The translations under genes and the position numbers were made by a program. DNA of 16,036 bases from JBFFXF01 sp041569895. GTDB lineage: Bacteria > Planctomycetota > UBA8108 > JACQVS01. Below the pieces are notes generated by a model. The model searched no databases. It saw only the letters and a program-made list of their open reading frames with translations, and was not told the origin of the DNA. The DNA is taken from the NCBI GenBank assembly GCA_041569895.1, contig JBFFXF010000168.1, positions 1 to 16,036 on the forward strand. The letters are read 5' to 3'. Below are positions 1 through 9,100 of this stretch, piece by piece; the first letter of the stretch is position 1, and every line of letters begins with the position of its first letter.

Positions 1-1
1 G

Positions 2-79
2 ACGCCGCTCTCGGGTGGCGAGGAGATCGACGTGGCGTCGTGGAGGTTCCGCTACGAGGCGTCGTCCCCCGCGGAGTGA
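2..79 (+). CDS. C-terminal end of an upstream gene (partial, unidentified)
   Basis: The frame starting at base 2 is open to a TGA at 77-79 and encodes 25 residues, ending in SWRFRYEASSPAE. Nearly every codon ends in G or C, as in the confirmed genes of this window, so this is more likely the tail of a real gene than chance. The start and most of the protein lie outside the window. No family can be named from so short a piece. The stop is about 130 bp before the next start, so the two genes need not share a transcript. Confidence 0.6.
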   Translation, partial: TPLSGGEEIDVASWRFRYEASSPAE

Positions 80-126
80 CCGGCGGTGTGTCGCCCGCCC
101 CGCCCGGAATGACCGGCTGAAGCTTC

Positions 127-155
127 TTGTCGTCCGCCCCGGCTGCGCGTACGAT
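127..155 (+). promoter_or_regulatory. Candidate sigma70-type promoter for the LamG/PKD/dockerin gene
   Basis: TTGTCG at 127-132 and TACGAT at 150-155 are separated by 17 bp. Each matches the sigma70 consensus at four of six positions. The distance to the start codon at 211 would give a short leader of about 50 bases. The match is moderate, planctomycete promoters are poorly defined, and no transcript data are available, so this is only a candidate. Confidence 0.3.
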
Positions 156-198
156 AGTCGGCACGGGTCGAACGGTCACCATTCCATACTGTCGAATC

Positions 199-203
199 GG
201 AGG
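199..203 (+). promoter_or_regulatory. Ribosome binding site that decides the start at 211
   Basis: GGAGG lies seven bases before the ATG at 211, inside the purine run GGAGGGGAGG. The same frame stays open upstream to a TTG at 127, but that TTG has no such site and would put 28 hydrophilic residues in front of the signal peptide. The ATG at 211 is therefore preferred. Confidence 0.75.
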
Positions 204-210
204 GGAGGTC

Positions 211-2940
211 ATGGTCTCAATCCCGCGCCGGGTCACGCTTCTCGGTCTGTTCCTGGCTCTCGTTCCCGTTGGCTTGACGCTCGCCCAGGATGGGCGCGTG
301 TTCCGGAAGACGCCGGAGACGGTGGCGATCTGGGAGATGAACGATCTCCCGGTCGGGCTGGACGAGCCGCTCGCCAACGGCGACGTGATTCCCGACGTCT
401 CCGGCAACGGGCTCGACGCCGTGGTCACCGGCTCCAGTGGTCAGATCGTGGCGTCCCAGGGGTTCATCGATATCTTCGAGGAGAACACGGCCTGCCGGCG
501 AGCCTCCGGCGGAGGCTCCGCGCGCCTCGAGGTGGCGAATCACGAGCCCTTCCAGTTCGCCGAGGACGAGAGCTTCTCGATCGAGCTCTTCGTGCGACGC
601 GACGAGACGCCGGGAACGCAGAACTGGGGCATCCTCGCCGGCACGTGGCACAGCCGCACGCTGCTCGACGACACCGGGGATCCGATCAACGAGGGCGCGT
701 GGTACGGCTGGGGGTTCATCCGTCACAACGAGGGCGGCGGCTGGCGCTTCACCGCCTCGCCGATCAACCCGGACGGCACCTTCACGCCGAGCTTCAACGA
801 GCAGGCGACCGCCGCCTTCGAGATCGAGGCGGGCTCGCACTACGTCATCGCGAGCGTCAACCGCGAGACGAACGTCGTCGAGGTCTACCTCGATGGCCAG
901 CTCGCGTCCACGGGCTCGCTGACGCCCGGGAGGGCCCTGATCACGCCGACCGGCTATGAGCCGGCGCGCATGGCCTTCCTCACCGGTGTTGATGACGCGA
1001 GCCGGGGCGCGTACAGGCAGTCGCCGACAGGATACGCCATCGATGCGGCGCGCGTCATGCGGCGCACCATCGATGCGGAGGAGGCGTTCGACAACTGGCT
1101 GTTGATCCAGGATGGGGAGTTGATCCCCTTCGATCCGGACGCCACGTGCTCCGCGGTGGTCACGGCGAGCTCGCGCGACGTCTTGCCGGACGAGTGCATC
1201 CAGCTCAGCGGCGCCAACAGCACGGCGGTCGACGGCGCGGACATAACCAAGTACGAGTGGAAGATCGGCGACGGCGACTTCGAGGAGGGCGCGGTGACGC
1301 GCGAGGTCTCCTTCACGACGCCGACGGGACCGGACGGCGTCGAGGTCTCCCTGCGGATCACCGACAGCAGGGACTGCACGTCCACGGCGAGCGCGATCAT
1401 CGTCGTCCGCCCGGCGACGCCGGTCGCGGTGATCACCCCGCGGCTGTCGGGCGGCGTCCTGGTGGGCTCGAGCGTGCTCCTGAGAACCGGCGACGTCCTG
1501 TCGCTCGACGGCACGGCGTCCTCGACGCCGATCCCGGCGACGGCGCGAGTCTGCCCTCGCGGCGCGGGAATCCCGCTCGACGCCATCCCGATCGCCGAGT
1601 ACCGCTGGGATCTCGATGGCGACGGCAACGCGGACGACACGCGGCCGTCGTTCGACCTCGACCCGGCCGTCGAGGGGAGCTTCACGGTGACGCTGACGGT
1701 CGCCAACGAGGCCGGAGAGGAGGCGAGCGCGTCGATCGACGTCGAGGTCATCGCTCCACCGAACGTGCAGCCGGCGCCCGAGGGGCGCGTGTTCCTGTCG
1801 ACGCCCGAGACCATCGCCATCTGGGAGATGAACGACCTCGGGCTGCTGCTCGATGAGCCGCTGCCGAACGACCTCGTGATCGAGGACGTCTCCGGCAACG
1901 GACTGGACGCCGTCGTCGAGGCGAACGACGCCCTGGAGCTCGCAATCGGCGAGGGTGACCCGCGGTACGACCCGAGCACCACGGTGAACAAGCTCGCCGC
2001 GGGGACGGCGCGTGTCGTGGTCAACGACGAGGACGCGTTCCAGTTCAGCGAGACCGAGGACTTCACGGTCGAGCTCTACGTCCGTCGCGCCGAGCAGGTC
2101 GGCACGGCGAACTGGGGGATCCTCGCGGGGACCTGGCACAGCCGGACGCTGCTCGACGACGGCGGCGACCTGATCGCCGACGGCGCGTGGTACGGTTACG
2201 GCTTCATCCGCGACAACGAGGGCGGCGGCTGGCTCTTCAACTCGTCGCCGATCAACCCGGACGGCACCTTCACGCCCGGCTTCAACGAGATCAAGACGCC
2301 GGCGTTCGAGATTCCCCCTGGCAGCCACTACGTCGTCGCCACCGTCGACCGCACGGCGCAGCGAGCGAGCGTCTTCCTCGACGGCGAGCCGAAGGGCGGC
2401 GTCGCCCTGCCGGACGGTCAGGCGTTCATCACGCCGACCGACTACGACCCCGCGCGCTTCATGTTCTTCGCGGGCGAGGACGACCTGTCGCGCAACGCGT
2501 ACCGGCCGGCGCCGTCGGGCTACGCCATCGATGCGGCGAGAGTGCAAGCGCGTGCGCTGACGCCGGAGGAGGTGCTCGAGAACGCCCGGCTGATCCGCAT
2601 CGGCATCGCCGTGCCGCCCGAGGAGCGCATGGACACGCGCACCCTCTTCCGCCGTGGCGACACGACGCAGGACGGCGTGCTCAACATCACCGACGCGGTG
2701 AAGATCTTCGGCATCCTCTTCCTCGGCGAGCCGGACATTACGTGCGACGAGGCAAAGGACACCAACAACGACGGCGACATCAACATCACCGACGGCATCC
2801 GCATCCTCGGATTCCTGTTCCTCGGCCAGGAACCGCCCCCGGCGCCCGGCCACGAGAACTGCGGCCCCGATCCCGATGAGCCCGGCTCGCGGGGAGACAT
2901 CGGCTGCGAATCGCATCCGCCCTGCGCACCGGCGGGGTAG
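211..2940 (+). CDS. Secreted LamG-PKD-PKD-LamG protein with C-terminal dockerin-like repeats
   Basis: This is a 909-residue exported modular protein with no recognisable catalytic domain; binding or structural work at the cell surface is an inference. Residues 1-26 form a signal peptide (RR near the start, hydrophobic core, LTLAQ before the likely cut). Residues 28-306 and 525-802 are two LamG/concanavalin-like domains sharing NWGILAGTWHSRTLLDD, SPINPDGTFTP and YAIDAARV. Between them lie two PKD-like beta domains (about 313-401 and 404-516); the second has YRWDLDGDGNAD. At the C-terminus are two dockerin-like calcium loops, DTTQDGVLNITD from residue 817 and DTNNDGDINITD from residue 850, each followed by a helix ending in FLFLG. 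The tail is Pro/Cys-rich (GCESHPPC). Such tails are common on secreted planctomycete proteins and may be sorting or attachment signals rather than cellulosome dockerins. The gene is preceded by a strong ribosome site and followed within about 10-30 bp by a palindromic repeat. Confidence 0.9.
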   Translation: MVSIPRRVTLLGLFLALVPVGLTLAQDGRVFRKTPETVAIWEMNDLPVGLDEPLANGDVIPDVSGNGLDAVVTGSSGQIVASQGFIDIFEENTACRRASGGGSARLEVANHEPFQFAEDESFSIELFVRRDETPGTQNWGILAGTWHSRTLLDDTGDPINEGAWYGWGFIRHNEGGGWRFTASPINPDGTFTPSFNEQATAAFEIEAGSHYVIASVNRETNVVEVYLDGQLASTGSLTPGRALITPTGYEPARMAFLTGVDDASRGAYRQSPTGYAIDAARVMRRTIDAEEAFDNWLLIQDGELIPFDPDATCSAVVTASSRDVLPDECIQLSGANSTAVDGADITKYEWKIGDGDFEEGAVTREVSFTTPTGPDGVEVSLRITDSRDCTSTASAIIVVRPATPVAVITPRLSGGVLVGSSVLLRTGDVLSLDGTASSTPIPATARVCPRGAGIPLDAIPIAEYRWDLDGDGNADDTRPSFDLDPAVEGSFTVTLTVANEAGEEASASIDVEVIAPPNVQPAPEGRVFLSTPETIAIWEMNDLGLLLDEPLPNDLVIEDVSGNGLDAVVEANDALELAIGEGDPRYDPSTTVNKLAAGTARVVVNDEDAFQFSETEDFTVELYVRRAEQVGTANWGILAGTWHSRTLLDDGGDLIADGAWYGYGFIRDNEGGGWLFNSSPINPDGTFTPGFNEIKTPAFEIPPGSHYVVATVDRTAQRASVFLDGEPKGGVALPDGQAFITPTDYDPARFMFFAGEDDLSRNAYRPAPSGYAIDAARVQARALTPEEVLENARLIRIGIAVPPEERMDTRTLFRRGDTTQDGVLNITDAVKIFGILFLGEPDITCDEAKDTNNDGDINITDGIRILGFLFLGQEPPPAPGHENCGPDPDEPGSRGDIGCESHPPCAPAG
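292..1128 (+). repeat. Intragenic duplication, copy 1 (first LamG-like domain)
   Basis: This stretch encodes 279 residues and is matched by the 278 residues at 1783-2616. Shared blocks occur in the same order along the whole length, from GRVF..TPET.AIWEMNDL to YAIDAARV. Similarity is evident at DNA level in places (GGGAGATGAACGA in both). It is an in-frame domain duplication, not a mobile element. Confidence 0.88.
1783..2616 (+). repeat. Intragenic duplication, copy 2 (second LamG-like domain)
   Basis: This is the partner of 292-1128. It differs mostly in the segment just after the VSGNGLDAVV block, where copy 1 carries a Cys (ENTACRRA) and copy 2 does not. The core carbohydrate- or ligand-binding-like strands are well kept. 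The near-identical length argues for duplication of one complete domain unit. Confidence 0.88.
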
Positions 2941-2949
2941 GCTCGACTT

Positions 2950-3087
2950 CGCGGTTCGCTGTCAGACGATTCATGAGGAAGGCAGGAAACTCGGGAAAGC
3001 ACGAAACGGAAAGATTGATGGGGTTGAGCGCCCCGATCAGCCTCGTTTCCTGCTTTCCTCGTCGTCTTCCTGCTTTCCTCATAGATC
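2950..3087. repeat. Imperfect palindromic intergenic repeat (copy 1, full-length form)
   Basis: The unit begins about ten bases after the stop at 2940 and matches the half-elements at 15792-15876 and 15952-16036, with only a few A/G and C/G changes over about 70 bp. The palindrome proper spans about 2968-3087. Left-arm blocks CATGAGGAAGGCAGGAA, GAAAGCACGAAACG and TGATGGGG recur as reverse complements on the right (TTCCTGCTTTCCTCATAG, CGTTTCCTGCTTTC, CCCCGATCA), around the short loop TTGAGCG at 3024-3030. RNA from either strand could fold into a long hairpin with a few bulges. It sits between convergent genes, so it could act as a two-way transcription barrier or a 3'-end stabiliser. No T-run follows, so it is not a textbook intrinsic terminator. 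It fills most of the 198-bp gap 2941-3138; nothing else was seen there. Confidence 0.85.
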
Positions 3088-3138
3088 CGTGCAGAGTCTC
3101 GCCCTCGATGTCGAGCACCCTCGCGTGAGCGCGGTCGA

Positions 3139-6100
3139 TCACGTCTGGGGCGCCACCGCCTCCTGGACGACCGCGCCGTGCTCGTCGCTGAGGACGAGGA
3201 TGGCGAAGCCCGACACCTGGTCGATCTCGCCGGTGCTCAGCGAGCCATAGTCGAAGCGGCCGCGCAGGTCGGTGTAGCCGTCCTTGTAGAACCGCGTGCC
3301 GCCGTTCCCCAGTCGGGCGTAGACCTTGACGTAGGCTCGCGGCAGCGGCTTGCCCGTATCGCGGTCGGTGACGCGCAGCTGGGCGTAGCTCTCGACGAGC
3401 TGCACGGCGAGCGAGTTGGCGAAGTAGGGGCGTGATTTCTTGACGCCGCCGCCGACGATCTCGACCAGCACGTTCGAGCTGTGGAATCGACCCGGCAGCT
3501 CGAACTCGTGCGCGGTCTTGCCGGCGTCGAGGTCGACGTCGACCGTCATGTTCGGCCGGATGAAGGAGAACTGGTCGGAGTACTGCTGGACGAACGGGTT
3601 GCGCGAGAAGAGCAGCTCGATATCCATCAGGTAGTAGTTCACGCGGCAGCGGTCCAGGTTCTGGTAGCTGATCGACACCTTGCGCGCCTCGACCTCGAAA
3701 TCGAAGCTCGCCTCGGTCGCCGCGAGCTTGGTCTGCTTCTGGTCCCTGCTCTCCGGATCGACGATCTCGGTCGCCCGCCCGCTCTCGATCTCGTCGAGCT
3801 GGCTGGCGACGCTGACGAACCGGTTGCGCCAGCGGTCGACGGGGTGGCTCTGGTAGCGCCCGGCGATGGCGCGCGACTCGCGAAGCCTCTCGGTGTAGAA
3901 GCCCACGTACGTCGCGAGGTAGTCGTACTGCAGCTTGGCGGCGACACGCTCCGACCGCACGCGCTCGAAGAATCGCAGCCCCTCGTCGACGCGATCCTGG
4001 AGGAACATGTAGTACGCCACTCCGAGGGTGTCCTCGTCGTCGAGCGCGGGCCGGTAGCTCAGCACGCGCATGAAGCGCATGTACTGCTGGTAGAACCGGT
4101 CATTGAGAATCTGCGGGCGCTTGCCGAGGCGGTGCGATCGCGCGTTCACCAGGGGGCGGTACTCCATGTGCTGGTAGCTCTTTCGCTCCACCGGATCGAG
4201 GACCAGGAGCTCGCTCGCGATCGCCGCGCCGCACTGGCTGACGAAGGCGTCCGAGTGGCGCAGGTACTCGCGGACGGCGACCGGCACGTCGTGTCGGATG
4301 CCGTACGACCACAGCGTGTGATCGTAGACGTGGCGGCTCGAGAGCAGGTCGGTCACCCGGCGGAAGAAGTCGCGGTCCTGCATGCGCCACGCGATCCTGT
4401 CGAGCGGGACGCGACCGAGGTTGTGCTCCTCGAGGAAGCCGATGACGTCATCCGCGGTGCCGTTCTGCGAGATCCACTCCCAGGACTCCCTGTCGATCCG
4501 AGTCGGCTCCTCGACGACGCTCAGCTGCGCGGCCGGCGCGAACGCGACCAGCTTCTCCTCCTTGCCGACGTGCACGGGGTAGTGGGAGTAGCTGCCGGCC
4601 GCCGGGAAGTAGAAGAAGTAGTCCTGGGTCCACGTGTGATACGGCTCGAGGACGACATGCACGCTGCGCGTGTACTTGCCGCCGAGCACCGGCATCGCCC
4701 CGCGGGGGATCTGCAGCAGCACGTCGAGCTTCTGCTGCGACGAGGTCGGGTTCGTGATGACCACGTGGCAGCCGTACACGGTGTGCACCAGGAACTCCTC
4801 GGTCACGAACTTGTCGAAGCGCTCGTTGTTGACGAATCGGTAGCGATCGCCGTGACGGTAGAAGTTCTGGCTGACGAGGATCGGCACCCGCTCGTCGAAC
4901 GGCTGCGCCTCGCGGATCTCCTTGTGGAAGACGACCAGCGGGCTGCCCGGCTCGAGCGAGAACTCGAGGTCGGTGATCGAGCTCGTGTGCTTCTCCGCCT
5001 CGAACGGCAGGTCGAGCACCGCGAGCGCCAGCATCATCTCGGCGAAGTTCCGGGACGCGTCGGCGACGTTCGTCGACAGGAACGGCCCCTCGCCGCTGTG
5101 GCGCGCGTAGTCCCGCCAGAACGCGTTGACGGTGATCAGTTCGGCGTTCTGCTGCTCGATCGGCAGGTGGTAGTAGTTGTTCTCGACCCACTCCTTGGTG
5201 GGATCGAGCTTGCGGTAGAGCTGGCGGACGCGCTGGCGCCTCAAGAGATCCTCCTGGGCGAAGAACGTCTCGGCCGCCTTCTTGTCCTGGGCCAGGCTTT
5301 CCTGCAGGTCTCGATTGGCGGCCCGGTCCTGAAGCTGCAGACCGAGCTGCTCCGACTCCTCCGCCACCTCGCCCGCCGCGGCGGCGTCCTGCACCGGAGC
5401 GGCGGACTGGGGAGCGGCTCCACGACCCGGCCCCCCCGCGGCACGCGCGCGCCGCATGCGCAGAGCGCCGAGCTTCGCATCCGACTTGCGCGCCGCCCGG
5501 GCCTCCTCCTCCGCCTCGCGGATGCCGAAGTCGTCCTCGCTCTCGAGCGAGCGCCCGCGGAGGGCGGTCGCGAAGATGTGGTTCTGGCGCTCGATGTCCG
5601 GGGGGAGCAGGTCGAAGAGATCCTCGACGTGTCGCCCGGTGCGCGCGCGCTCGCCCTCGATCCGGCGCGACAGGAAGATGCGCTCGGGGATGTTGAGCTG
5701 GCCGTACGTCCACGGGCGCGTGTACTCGGCGAGGTCGTCGCCGAGCAGCCAGTGGTCGATGAACGTCTTGTGGTGCTTGTTCTCGAGATAGGGGCGGACC
5801 ACCTCGAGGAAGAACTCCGGGTCCTTGTGGAGCAGGAAGACGTTGAGCTCGTGGCACGCGTACCGCGAGTACTTCTCGCGCTTCTCCTCCGGCTTCAGCC
5901 GCGGCCAGCCGGTGACGAAGCCGAACTCGACCAGCGTCGGGTCGCCGCTCAGGGTCACCAGCAGCGCATAGACCTTGTCGAGACTGTCGTAGACCTCGAA
6001 CTCCGACGTCGTGATGTCGCCGATCACGAACCGCGCGTCTGTCCGGACGACGGTGGTGCGCTTCTGCTCGGTGAAGTGCCTCTCCGGATCGAGGGCGTCC

Positions 6101-9100
6101 TCGAGCCGCAGGTCGGCGAAGTCGGTCTCGCGCTCGGCCAGCGTGACGTGACGGGAGACGGTGTTCAGCGGGTCGACCGCCACCACGTGCACGTGGTGGC
6201 CGCCCCCGAGCTGCTCGCGCGGTACGCGGACGACGCCGTCGTCGTCGGGACGGAGGTTGGTGAGCACCGCGCACCCGTCACCGAGGAAGTCGAGGTTCGA
6301 GAACCCGGCGGCCATCGCGAGACTGGCCGCGGCCCCGGCGGCGAGGCCCTTCTCGTAGAGCGCCTCGCTCCGGTCGACGCGGCGATCGAACGCGCTTCCC
6401 GGCCGCGCGAGCTGGTGGGTGGTCTCGGTCGATCGGATCGCCCAGGGGTTGAGCAGCAGTCCGGGTCGCTCGAGCATGTTGCCGGGGAACCTGGTCGCCT
6501 GCTTGCGCTCGAGGATGTAGCGGTACTCGTCGCCGATGTCGCGCCCGACGACATAGAGCGTCTCCGGCGGGGGCACGAGCCCGAACCCGGGATCCGGGAC
6601 GACGACCGAGTCGACGTCGCCGTGGAAGTCGTACTCCGGGACGTAACGCGTCGCGGCGACGTGCACGCGGACGAATCGTGACGAGTTCGCCAGCGTGATC
6701 TCGAGCGCATCCCCACGGACGCCGACCGAGGCGATCTGCACCGGGCTCGGGTTGCGCACCTCGAGCTGGCGGTATCCCGACAGCACGCGGCCGTCGCGCT
6801 CCTCGCCGTCGGTGAGGCGGATGGCGATGCGGTGACGGCGATCCTTGAGGAAGAGGCTGTAGTCGCCCGCGGCGAGCCCCCGCAGCTCGATGAAGCCGCC
6901 GCGCAGGTCGAGCGCGCTGAAACGGTCCTCGAAGAAAGTGTCGCCGCGGACCTCGAGCAGCGACAGCTCGGATCGCTCCGCGCGAGTCGACGTCCCCATG
7001 TACGGGATGCGCAAAGTCTCGCCGGCGCGCCCGTGGATCGCGCCCGGCAGGCTGTGCAGATCGGAGGCGAGCACCCAGCGGTGGCTGGTTCCCTCGGGAC
7101 CGGTGGCCTCGACATACTCGATGCCCTCGAGCTCGCCGAGCTCGATCCGTCCGCCCTCGTCGCTCTGCAGCGTCACGTCGACGACGTCCCTGAAATCACC
7201 GTGCTTCAGCCGGAGGTGGACCGGGCGGTGCGGCTTCACCTCGCCGGTCTTGCCGAGCAGGTCGATGCTGTAACGGCCGTCGATCTTGCCGAGGAAGAGG
7301 TCCTCGACCTTCTCCGTGCGGTCGATCTGGTTGAGCGTGAAGACGTGCTCGACACGATAGTCCTCCTTCGCCCCGCGACTCGCCGCCTCGATGCGGCCGC
7401 GCAGCGCGAAGCGGATCTCGACCAGGTCGGCCGGGACGTTGAACTCGTGCACCGACTCGCGATCCTCGAAGATCTCGAAGCTCTTGATCTCCTTCGTGGT
7501 GCTGACGCCGTCACGGTCGGTCGTCCGGATGACGAGCGCGACGTCCTCGAGGACGGAGAGCGTCACCGGCGTGCCGTTCAGGGTCACGGACGGGCGCACC
7601 AGGACCGCGGCGGTGGTGCGCTTGATCAGGTCCTCGCGCTCGACGTGGAAACCGGCGGCGAGCCGGTACGACTCGGCCGCGTGGTCGAGCTGATCGAGCG
7701 ACGCGAAGTCGCCGTGCACGAGGACGATCGGACGTCGCCCCGGATCGTTCGAGTAGGGGACGACCATGGTCCCGTCCTTCTCGGGCCGATACTCCCGGCC
7801 GCCGACCCAGATGCTCGCGTCGGGGAGCACCCGGTTCGACTCGTCGAGGACGGTGACCACCTGACCCGCCGCGCCGTCGGACGTCAGGTAGCGGAGCCGC
7901 CCGCGGCGCACCAGCGCGCGGCTGCTCTTGCCGTTGCCGATGAACTCGATCACCCACGTGCCGCGCCCCTGGAGCTGCGGGAACTCGAAGTGGCGCCGCA
8001 CGCGACGGAGAGACGGCTCGGTGTAGGAGTAGGTGCTCTCCTGATTGGCGACGAGCCCGTCGAGGTCGATCGCGGTGTCGACCTCGCGCCCGTGCGTCCG
8101 GTAGAAGTTCGTGGTGTTGATCTCGAAGATCTTGACGATCAGCGTCTCGACGTTCTTCACCCAGAGGTCGAGCGCCACTTGCTCGTCCAGCGTGAACACC
8201 GTCGGATTGGTCGGGGCGAAGTCGAGGTCGACGCGCTCCTTCAAGTTCTGGTAGTAGGACGGCGGCAGCATCGAGTACCACCGCTCCATGTCGCCGATTC
8301 CGGCGAGGATCTTGGTCTCCGCGAAGACGCGCTCGAGCCAGTCCTCGCGGATGTAGTTGGCGTAGGGCGCGAAGCTGTTCTCGGTGAGAAAGAAGTGCTC
8401 CAGGTAGGCCCGCACGATCGGCTCGTCGTTGCCGACGCGAGGCAGCAGCGTCACGGCGGTGTAGTCGGCGTTGAGGTCGGCGGCGTGCCGGCGTCGCTCC
8501 GTGTCGCGCATGTAGCGCTCGTTGATGTAGGGCACGTGCCGGGGCAGCTGGATGTACTCGAGGAGGCGTGCCCGGTCATGCACCCCCCGCTCGCGGTCAT
8601 GCACGAGCCGGTGATAGAGGACGTGGGCCCTGAGCGAGTTGTGGGAGGGATTGAGCCGCGACACGAACGCCTGCAGGCGCTCGAGGTACGCCTCGCGGGC
8701 GGCGGCGTCGTGGCGCCAGTCGACGTCGGGATTCGGCTGCAGCTTGCGGAGGTACGCCTGCACGAAGCTCGTGTCGTTGAGAACGCCCGGCAGCAGGCGC
8801 ACGCACTCCTCGAGCTGATCGATGAGCAATTGATGGTGGATCGGATGCGATCCGAAGCCGCGACTCTCCCGCTCGCGCAGGTCATCGACGACGAGGCGCG
8901 GCAGGTCGGGGACGTCGGGACGCTCGAGACGGCCGAGCAGGTGGCGGCGTCGCGACGCGTCGAGCGGCAACCGGGAGACCCACTCGAGCGCTCGGTCCTC
9001 GAAGCCGTTGACCGTGTCGCGGTGGTGCGCGAGCGCGCGCCGCGTCAGCGCCTCGCGGCCGATCAGGTCGGGATCGAGTCGTGTCGGCAGCGTCGGCTTC

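Noticed and set aside
80..126. Small GC hairpin (GGCGG 83-87 with CCGCC 96-100) after the partial gene as a terminator
   Set aside because: The stem is only five pairs in a very GC-rich stretch with no T-run, so chance pairing is likely.
217..2916. Antisense open frame of 899 codons opposite the LamG/PKD gene
   Set aside because: Long antisense frames are expected in GC-rich genes with G/C third positions. The translation is Arg/Val/Asp-rich with no domains, while the sense frame has a signal peptide and clear domains.
2950..3087. Possible insertion sequence or transposon end
   Set aside because: No transposase is encoded and no target-site duplication could be recognised. A non-autonomous element remains possible, but a mobile-element call is not supported.
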